64,000 bases of DNA from Plotosus lineatus (Eukaryota; Chordata; Actinopteri; Siluriformes; Plotosidae), in assembly GCA_024760905.1 (NCBI GenBank), contig CM045737.1, positions 15,931,226-15,995,225 on the forward strand, given 5' to 3'. A program made the position numbers and the translations under genes. The notes beneath the pieces were generated by a model. That model was given only the letters and a program-made list of their open reading frames with translations. It was not told the origin of the DNA and did no database searches. Every line of letters starts with the position of its first letter. Positions within the stretch are counted from its first letter, which is position 1. Shown here piece after piece: positions 10,226-64,000 of the stretch.

Positions 10226-11609
10226 GTGTATAATAATAATAATAATATAATAAGAGCTGAGCAGTGCTATGGAAACATGAAGCTTATTGCAGATGGTTTA
10301 TGGCCTCTATGGGGTCAGGGCCATGTACCTGATGACGTTAAAAAAATAATAATAATAATTCTAGGCTGCCAGAGTGAATTTGGAGCAAAGCTTGTGATTA
10401 GTGCAACCACAGACAAAAGTATGGAATCACCCTATGGGAGGATATTCACTCTACTTTTTATTATTCTTATTATTTTCAGCAGTGTGGTCCCAGAAGGATC
10501 TTGAAAATAGCATGGGTGGAGGAAGTGATCAATCTTAAGCTGCCGTGTTGAAAGCGTCGTTATGAAGCAACAACTCCAGTAGACGTTCTAGGGCGATCTC
10601 AACAGCGGTGAGGCAGAAGGTCCAGGAGGTGCAACAATAGACTCCGAGGGAGAAGAAGGAAGGAGGAGAAAAAAGAAAAAAAAAAAAAAAAAAAAATTCG
10701 GGCTGAAAGCAGAAAACTGGTCAGAGTCGTGAGTCACTATGCTTTGCACTCAGTCGTTTTCTTGATGACACAGCTCAGCCGTGTCCAATATGTTATCTTG
10801 ATGTCTGCTGCATGCAGCTCAACCAATAGGACAAAACAACGAATCTGCACTAGCACGGTGAGTAGCAAATGGTAGTTGTGTGCAGCACTTGCCATACTCG
10901 ACGACAAGAAGCAAGGACTGATGCTGTCGGACAGAACCGCTGATGTCATACCTGATCATTTTAAAGAGTGGGTAAAACAAATGAACTACAGGGCCACTTT
11001 AATCTGAAAATAATTTTATGCTTATTAGGTCTTTTTTTTCTTGAAGCTTCTCAAAAGTAAACATGCTCGGCGTTGTGCTCATCACTTTTAAACAGAGCTT
11101 AAAGTTCCATGTCGTGTAATGATTTTTAACCCAACCTCCATTATCAATATACACTACACACCAGTGTACATACCTTCTCTTCCACCAACATGTTCTACAG
11201 CCGCCTCACCAGGTGCCGCTCGAGGGAGAACACTTGTTCAGGACTGCAGAAGAATTCGGCTCGAAAGCGTTCCCTACTCCAGCTCCTCGTTCACGTCAAC
11301 ACAGGAAAGGATTTTGAAGAAATGATTTGATGAACACTGACAAATAAATAAAGACTGGATTGAAAATCTGTCTTTCGATGTTGGTTCAACCAGCTTTCCA
11401 GAACTACCTCAGTACAGACAACTGGAAAATCTACCTGCTAAAAAGCTTAACTGGTCTTATCTTCTTTACGCACTCAGTTTGTACCAAGTTAGCGGAGGGA
11501 TTTTCGGCAGCGTATTGAAACTTGGGCATAAAAACAAAAAAGTCTGAACAAAATCGAACTACCGGTACTTGTTCACATTTTCATGCCTTTAAGAATAACT
11601 TTCACGCCG
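10226..11609. other. spacer between znf513 and snx17, left part
   Basis: It holds a TAA/TAATA repeat (10230-10252) and a stretch containing GACAAAAGTATGGAATCACC (10410-10430), which resembles ends of fish DNA transposons but could not be assigned. A purine-rich AG run with poly-A lies at 10650-10698. No gene recognised. Confidence 0.5.
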
Positions 11610-11960
11610 CTGTTAAATTGGTCTCACCAAGATGGCGCTCCAGTGCTCAGCCCATCCGCCTCACAGAAATATGGCATGGGTTCAATTCCCAGGCTTGGCT
11701 GTTTGTGTAATGTTCGCATGTTCTCTCTGTGCTTGTGGGGATTTTCCTCCAACAGTTCAAAACCATTCACAGCAGCTCAGTGGTTGCCCCCCCCCCCAAA
11801 AAAAAAACCCCATCCCTAGGCGCGAGTGTGAATGGTTGTATGCATCTTATCCCTGCAATGGTCAGGCAATTTGTTTAGAGTGTACCATCCCCTCGCCCAG
11901 AGTTGGTCGATCTGGATGGTAGCCTCTCTGTGACTCTAATTCGGATCATGAATGAACGAC
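11610..11960 (+). mobile_element. DANA-like SINE, degenerate
   Basis: GGGTTCAATTCCCAGGCTTG (B-box region), TGTTCGCATGTTCTCTCTGT and TTTTCCTCCAACAGTTCAAA are degenerate forms of the SINE text GCATGTTCTCC...TTTCCTCC...CAGTCCAAA. A C/A run interrupts it at 11787-11810. Confidence 0.65.
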
Positions 11961-12617
11961 GATGGTGCTGCTCGAGGTCAAAATGTTGCCGCATATGAAC
12001 CCTCAAGCCGTGCAATCCGGTCCTTTTGAGATCAGTGGTGAGGTGTTGAAGCAGAAGAACCACAGGATTGAGGAAATGTCATTCACCAGCGCACCCGGCG
12101 TAATCAGAACCTTTTCTCATTTAGAGTGACATCAGCATCAAACAGACCATGAAAAACACAACCACATGGAAATGCAGAGATTTGGCACCTACATTTATTG
12201 AAATCCATGACATTGCTTTAAAATGTTTAAGGAAGTGCTCGGCTGTGTGTGACATTAAGAATATACGCCATTCAACCTCTTGGAGATATGCTGGTGAACA
12301 TACTGAAGTTGACACTCACATTTATAAGAATTCAGGGGGGGGGGCGCCGCATTCACTCATTACAGTTGATCGAGGCCCAGAAAAGTCGAACAAACCTGAA
12401 CATCCAACCAGCGAGTCATCCTGCTCCTTCTTTTCTGGGTAAACAACAATCTTCGGAATGAAAGTTCGCATTTGCTCAGAGGGACACATTTCATTTCGCC
12501 ATGCAGATAAACAAACAAACACAAATTCCTGAAATGTACCCCGACCCCCGACCCCCGACCCCATCCTCTGAGATGATTGCTACAATGAATTCTATAATGC
12601 ACAAAATGGTCTAGAAT
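11961..12617. other. spacer, right part
   Basis: A run of G lies at 12336-12344 and a CCCCGACC repeat at 12539-12562. No gene, transposon end or RNA gene recognised. Confidence 0.5.
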
Positions 12618-14334
12618 TTTATTTTTTAAACAAACTAAATAACGAGTAAAAAGACAATAACTGATTTTCAGCTGTGGAATTTGTAAACACTGTTCTTTTA
12701 GATGTTAATCTTATTTTCAACAATTGTGTAAACAGCGGTACATGTTCCATTTTCATTTCTTTATTACACAGCTTAGATATAGTTGATCTACTGCATTTGA
12801 TTATAATATACTAACAATAATACATAGAAGTAAAAGGAATACTTTAGAATACTTTTCTATTTGCATGTACATTTATAAAAGTGACTACCATGATTTTAAA
12901 TGCTTCTTTTGTGCAAAATGCTTTAGTAAACTAGAAATTTGGCATTTATGAGAAACCTTTTGCAAGATATTGGTTGGAAAAGATGAGAAAAAGGAAACAG
13001 GGAGGAGGAGGGGGGGGGAGAGGAAAAAAACCCCACCACCATCATCCGTTTACGGTCCCGAATGTTTTCTGTGAAAAATCACGCCATCTGTCTGTATAAT
13101 TATTGTGCAAAGTCGTGGGTTCAGCATGTGCAAGTGTCCCACCTAACCCCAAATAAACTTTCCTTTATTTTGAAATTCTGCAAGATTTCTCACCAGAGAT
13201 TACTTTAACAAAAGACCTAACACTCAAATGACCTGAAATGTAAGGCAGCTGAATTACTGTAAGGCAATAAACTGATAAAAAAAAAAACAATAAAATGTAA
13301 TGAACAGGCCGCGTTCTCGCGATTTGTGCAATGAAAAAAAAATCTTGCTGTACAAGGATGAGGTTTCTATTCAGAATCCATAGAAATGTTTCTAGTTAGA
13401 ACTTGGGAAGCAGTGATCATGAATTTGGAAAGCAGTGAAAACCCCTATTAGATTTACAAGAGAAAAAAAAAAGGCAAGAATTGGCACAAAGCACATATAA
13501 AGGCTGCAATTCCTCCCAACATCTGTAGCTGATGAACTAAAGATTAAAGACGTGTACAGGGTTAGGCAGCTGGATTGAGCTGGTTTATACTTCGATCAGT
13601 GTTCTCAGATTGACTATCATTGTAGCATGAAGCTCATTGAACTTAGTTTACTGGCAGCACAGAGGACGAGGAAACACAGCTTTGTGTCTATAAAGGAAGA
13701 ACTACTCGGTAGAGGTGAAGATCAGAAGCAGCTTTCTGTCGCAGCCTTTTTTTTTTTTTTTTTTTTTTTTAAAGAATGCATGAAATACCCCAAAAACTCG
13801 CCACTCCTCTCATCTTTTCAGGGGTGCACAGATTTCCTCATGCAGAGCCTGATGAAATTACGACAACGAATTCGGACTGTTTTGGATAATTGTTGCCATC
13901 TTGATACATAGACAGTGTTGGTACTCGCCTAATATTTGTGATGTCATGAATGATAAGACACAGATCCAGCCAATGGAAGCTAATCGAGTCAAGTCGTTGA
14001 GAGGGTGTCAGTAGGATTACCATCAGAATTTTTACAGTATGCAGAATTTTATCTTAGTTGTCAGTGCACCTCCAATATTTGTTCTGGATCTGGATTTCTC
14101 CTATTTATAAGTTGGGCATCTACACACATGGGCTGTGCTGATGTGACACCCATCAACACCTTCATACATACAAGACCCTTACCCTTTTAATGTGTGGTTT
14201 GTAAGGATGGTTTGGACTGTTGGAGAAATACTGTGAGACAAAAATATTAGCATCTTGCAGAATCAGACGCATCCCCTCCACTTCAACCTGCTCATCTTGG
14301 CTCAGTTTTCCTGTGCTTCAGTCCCAAAGCATCA
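12618..14334 (-). other. snx17: candidate snx17 3' untranslated region
   Basis: Downstream of the snx17 stop there are about 1.7 kb without a recognisable transposon, AT-rich and with many short runs. On the minus strand AATAAA occurs at 13164-13169 and at 12618-12623. The true end cannot be decided from the sequence, and the UTR may be shorter. Confidence 0.4.
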
Positions 14335-60604
<46,270 letters not shown>

Positions 60605-61520
60605 TTTTCCTTGAAGAAAGATGAAGGGATGAGATGAGATGATAGAAGAAAGGATCAGACGGTTCAAGTCCAGTGATCACAGCCACAGATGGAGGCTCAG
60701 AGTCGCCCAGCTCTTGGTTTCTCTATCTTTCGACTCTCACAATCCAAAGCAAAGAGAATTTATCAGATAACAACCGAGTTTAGGGGGGGGTGGGGGGGAA
60801 CAATAGTGAAACAACTTGTTTGGCGTCAGGGATTAAACTTCTCCCATAAACATCTAGACAGCAGCAGCCATGTTGCAACTGGAAGTAATTCCGCCTTCAT
60901 TGTTGGCTCTTTTTCGGCCAAAATCTGTTCACTCAGTACTAATGCAAACTGCAACACGGTGGAAACCGAAAATCTCAAAACAATAAATGTCTGGTAGATA
61001 CACACGCACACACTCACACACACAAAATAAAAAATAAAAATAAAAAACCCACGGATAAACTTTTTAAATTCTGCACTATATGAAAATGAATGTGGTCTAC
61101 AAAAAACCGTTATAGCCCCAAAACATGAGGTAAAGGGAAATGAAAGAACAGAAAAAAAAAATGATCAAAACCTACTATTTCCGATAGAATATCTTCGACA
61201 AAGATGAAACGGAAAAATCCTGACTAACATTATAACCGAATTCCTTCCCACATACTCAAGAAAAGGTCGTCAATATATTCAGTTTGCCTGCAAGTGTGTC
61301 TGTGTATGTATGCGTCCACTCGCTCTCTGAGCATTGCAACAGTCCTTCAGTTCAAACCATTCCAAATGTGAAAAGAGGGGGAGTCTGTTTATATAGACTC
61401 CTCTAGAAATGTTTCTCTTGTGCTATAATTTCTGGTGTGGTATAATCTTCAAAATAAAACTTCACGTGGAATATCTTTCAACTTTGTGCTACCGGATATT
61501 TTCACGTTTAAAAACATAAT

Positions 61521-61527
61521 GCTTACC
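61521..61527 (-). other. snx17: candidate splice donor of a noncoding snx17 exon
   Basis: On the minus strand the sequence reads CGTGAG|GTAAGC, a strong donor. It faces a pyrimidine-rich tract ending TTCAAG just before the snx17 ATG (60610). Together they would define a 0.9-kb 5' UTR intron. No other evidence. Confidence 0.3.
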
Positions 61528-61969
61528 TCACGAAAAAAAACATGTGATGGTATTTCCCGGATCTGCAGAGTAAATTAACATGCATTTCATTAAAAGGCAT
61601 CAATTGAACCTGTGAGGAAAATTACATGTCATTTGGACTAACTGCTGGTTTGCGTACTTTTATTCGCAGTAAATCACAACAATCAACCGGTTAAAATAGT
61701 TCAAGCCAGCATTTAAATCTGTATTTTCTATCCTTGATAATTTAGGTATAAGATTTAAAACCCATCTCATGATGATTTATAGAAATCAATCTGAAACAAT
61801 GAAAACTATGTGATTTGTTCCAAAAAGATTTGTCGTGCTTTGTCGAGCTAGAACTGTTGGGAATTGTTTTGTAAGATAAACCTCTGTCCCAAGTCTACGC
61901 TACGTTGAACCAAAAACAAGTGATTTCTGCGTAAATGCAACGCCGATGTGTTTGTCATAAACTGTCTAT

Positions 61970-61999
61970 GTCACATGAGGTACACGATGTCATGTGATC
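61970..61999. promoter_or_regulatory. paired E-box/M-box motifs upstream of atraid
   Basis: GTCACATGAG at 61970-61979 and GTCATGTGATC at 61989-61999 lie 37-66 bases before the atraid ATG. They resemble the sites bound by MiT/TFE factors (CLEAR GTCACGTGAC, M-box TCATGTG). Function is inferred. Confidence 0.35.
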
Positions 62000-62035
62000 T
62001 GATGGGGGGGGGGCGTAAAACATAGATGGGGGAAA

Positions 62036-62140
62036 ATGACAGCTGGAGTCAGCATTTTTACATTTTTTATCCTGAATTTATTTAGATTTTTATTTATTTT
62101 ATTCACTGTTCACGTCGACTGTCAGCCCACCGATGCTCAG
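62036..62140 (+). CDS. atraid: atraid exon 1 (start and signal peptide)
   Basis: ATRAID (APR-3) is a type I membrane glycoprotein of lysosomes and the cell surface, reported as partner of the transporter SLC37A3 and in cell differentiation. The exon starts ATG at 62036, encodes 35 residues and stops at a CAG|GTATGA donor in phase 0. Residues 6-26 (SIFTFFILNLFRFLFILFTV) are strongly hydrophobic, then polar, a good signal peptide. Identity of this exon rests on its position just before the clear atraid exon 2, since signal peptides are not conserved. The gene is divergent from snx17, with 1.4 kb between the two start codons. Confidence 0.72.
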
Positions 62141-62246
62141 GTATGACTATATCCGCGGTAGTTTATACGCGTTTGATATTAAAATGAATACAGAAATGAG
62201 CTTCTACTTGAGTTCCTGACAGGAAGTTCATGTCTGGTTCCTGTAG

Positions 62247-62365
62247 GTGTGTCACATGTGTGAGGGAGCTGTACAGAACCACAGTGCTGTGTGGAGGTTT
62301 TGCCTCTCAGAGGGCAGGATTGAGGGTCGGTGCTGTTTTCAGAATGAAGGGCAGAACATTCTGGG
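62247..62365 (+). CDS. atraid: atraid exon 2 (cysteine-rich start of mature protein)
   Basis: It encodes VCHMCEGAVQNHSAVWRFCL, then SEGRIEGRCCFQNEGQNIL. This matches the vertebrate ATRAID pattern C-x2-C-x-G-x-VQN ... C ... RCC-x-N-x-G-x-ILG. The acceptor is CCTGTAG. The donor that joins in frame to exon 3 is GG|GTTGGA, a weak site; it leaves two bases of the next Gly codon. N-H-S is a possible N-glycosylation site. Confidence 0.88.
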
Positions 62366-62458
62366 GTTGGAATACAGTACAACAACAACCACAACCACAC
62401 GTGCTGTAGCATACATTGGCACAATTTGCAGTTGTATTTAAAATATTTATTATTTCAG

Positions 62459-62527
62459 GTTGGATTTATCTAACTGTTCTCTGAGTCAGCTGAAGGACCT
62501 CCATGCTGCTTCTACAGCAATTATCAT
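62459..62527 (+). CDS. atraid: atraid exon 3
   Basis: After a TATTTCAG acceptor the exon completes the Gly codon and encodes LDLSNCSLSQLKDLHAASTA plus II, ending at a GTAAGT donor in phase 2. It matches the family segment GLDLxNCSL...TTVIID. N-C-S is a likely glycosylation sequon. The following exon (DLQANPL-like in mammals) was not found before the window ends. Confidence 0.87.
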
Positions 62528-62769
62528 GTAAGTAGTAAATTTAAGAAATAATTAAACAGTTGGGTATCAAAGTGCTTCATACGGGTTCATAGGAAGCTTC
62601 TACTGCCTGTATGTACACTTTATTACAGTCCAGGACGGTGCAGATTCATTTCTTTGCCAAACCAATTAATCCGACTGGGGTCTCTTCAAAACGAGCTTAT
62701 CTCATCCGACATTTTTGGGAAGGTTTTGTATGCCTTCTAAAAATCTTACCTGTCTTTTGCAGGGCCAAT

Positions 62770-63090
62770 ATACACACACATTTAGGGGCAATTTGGAACA
62801 GCTAATCAGCCTAACATGTTTTTGGTGTATGGGGGAAAACCTGAGTACATGGAAGAGTACATGGAAGAAACCCAAGCAAGGAATGCAAACTCCACACAGA
62901 AACACCGTCACCGAGCTCCGGTCTCAAACCCAGGACCTACTTGCTGTGAGGTGGATGCGCAAACCACTACACCACTATGCCATCCTTATTCATTCATTCA
63001 TTTCCTGTAACCGCTTAATCCTAATTATGGTCGTAGGGAGGCCCATCCCAGCCGACTCCAGGCGAAGGCAGAGTACACCCTGGACAGCTC
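62770..63090 (-). mobile_element. DANA-like SINE pieces
   Basis: GAATGCAAACTCCACACAGA and CTTGCTGTGAGGTGGATGCG (head side), then a second piece from about 62985 with CCGCTTAATCCTAATTATGG and CACCCTGGACAGCTCGCCAG (tail side). Confidence 0.75.
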
Positions 63091-63340
63091 GCCAGGCCAT
63101 CGCAGGGCAGAAACACGCCGACGGCTATGCAGCTTCTCTTGTCGAAAGTCAGCAGTGGTTCTTTTACATGCCTTACAGGCATAGACAGTGAGAGACATGA
63201 CCAGCCTTTGATAATCCTGTTAGCTGCACTGGGGGGGGGGGGGGGGGCAGTGACAACCCGTTGAGAGTGGGACTTGAACCCCCAGCCTTAGGATCAGTGA
63301 TCCAGCAGCTTTACCACCAGGCCACCACTGCCCGCCTTAT
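63091..63340 (-). mobile_element. tRNA-SINE, family 1 (copy 6), truncated
   Basis: Head at the right (GGGCAGTGGTGGCCTGGTGG on the minus strand); the left end is fused directly to the tail of the preceding SINE, so the 3' part is missing. A run of about 18 G lies at 63230-63247. Confidence 0.82.
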
Positions 63341-63794
63341 CTAAGATGGGGGATCTAAATGTGGCTATCACAAACATAGCTTCTTACTACTAGTACTTGG
63401 TTAGAAAGCTCCAACAAGCCCGGCTTCCCTGACCACTATTGGAAAAATTTTAAAGCCATCAAGAGCATCCTGACTTACTGCTGTACAGTGTTGTTCGAAA
63501 GGCCCTGTAGCGGGTGGTGAGGATGGCAGAGTGGGTGATTGAAACTACACTCCCCACTAAATTACTCCTTAAGTGCAATACTCATGTTTAAAGCATATTC
63601 AACATCATATTACATTCAACATTATATTACATTATCACACAATGAACCTTATGGCTAAAAAGGTCTGCCTCTTAGCATGTGTATACTATGCAACTTTGAC
63701 ATATCGTGCACCCTTCTTTGTATGTGTGAATATAAGGATGGATGTTTGTGTTTGCATGTCCGTAATGTATGTATGCGTAAGTGTCTATATTTGT
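63341..63794. other. atraid intron, nothing recognised
   Basis: AT-rich; no atraid exon found here. Confidence 0.4.
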
Positions 63795-64000
63795 ACATAC
63801 TGTATCGACGTGATAAGCGCCCAGGATGCATCAAAAATTGGAGTGGGTGGGCGCTTATTAAAATGGTTACCAGCAAAGTGGAACAGTAAGTGCTTATTAC
63901 CATAGAGGTGGAAAACATGAATAATAACAGAACAATAAAAGAGTTTTACCGGTATTTGTATTATTCATTTTGTTGTCTCAACCAAATTACTTACATGAAA
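63795..64000 (+). mobile_element. GATAAGCGCCC repeat family, copy 3 (runs off window)
   Basis: Begins ACTGTATCGACGTGATAAGC and shares GGTGGAAAACATGAATAATA and the following text with 36807-37040. Confidence 0.75.

Larger units (their letters stand above)
60605..62035. promoter_or_regulatory. divergent snx17/atraid interval
   Basis: The two coding starts face away from each other across 1431 bases. No transposon was recognised between 61030 and 62035, in contrast to the rest of the window, which fits a conserved control region. A CA/AAAAT simple run lies at 61000-61050. E-box-type motifs lie at 61540, 61970 and 61989. That this is one shared promoter is inference. Confidence 0.5.

Noticed and set aside
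62635..62725. Possible atraid exon 4 after TTATTACAG, reading FISLPNQLIRLGSLQN
   Set aside because: The phase would fit, but the peptide does not resemble the conserved DLxxNPL...FxGFTQL segment expected next, and the donor is poor.

Overview
This is a eukaryotic, vertebrate window, almost certainly from a ray-finned fish. Exons are split by GT-AG introns. The proteins read as fish-type orthologues of vertebrate genes. The spacers are filled with fish-style repeats: tRNA-headed SINEs (one family with a Mermaid/DANA-like tail), Tc1/mariner and Tigger/pogo-like elements, hAT elements, and long CA/TA microsatellites. I cannot name the species. No bacterial-style operon, CRISPR array or defence system is present.  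Three protein genes can be supported. (1) znf513, plus strand: its last two coding exons (4539-5288 and 8581-9356) encode three plus five C2H2 fingers. Its first exons lie to the left of the window, and its poly(A) signal is at 10199. (2) snx17, minus strand: all 15 coding exons can be placed, from the start codon at 60604 to the stop at 14335. Together they give 1419 nt and 472 residues in one unbroken frame, with a PX domain, a FERM-like domain and the conserved acidic tail ending in Leu. The gene spans about 46 kb because its introns are full of transposons. (3) atraid, plus strand: three 5' exons (62036-62140, 62247-62365, 62459-62527) encode a signal peptide and the cysteine-rich start of the mature protein; the rest lies beyond the window or was not found.  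Layout: 1-4.5 kb is intron and repeats. 4.5-10.2 kb is the 3' half of znf513, with a 3.3-kb intron holding SINEs and a nested Tigger-like element. 10.2-12.6 kb is the tail-to-tail spacer. 12.6-60.6 kb is snx17 on the other strand. 60.6-62.0 kb is the divergent snx17/atraid interval. 62.0-64.0 kb is the start of atraid plus SINE debris. znf513 and snx17 are tail to tail, as I recall for the mammalian 2p23.3 block. snx17 and atraid are head to head and may share a promoter carrying E-box/CLEAR-like motifs.  Functionally, SNX17 retrieves NPxY cargo from endosomes and ATRAID is a lysosomal membrane protein, so a shared control region would make sense; that is inference. ZNF513 is a nuclear DNA-binding factor. 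The most notable non-gene structures are a 2.2-kb foldback element with a SINE inserted in one arm (48926-51094), a palindromic hAT element with an 8-bp target duplication (20017-20309), a frameshifted but otherwise well-kept Tc1-like transposon (15729-17287), a decayed element with a THAP-like start and a YqaJ-associated reading frame (55870-57025), and a three-unit 42-bp minisatellite inside the znf513 coding sequence. I found nothing I would call a new biological system.
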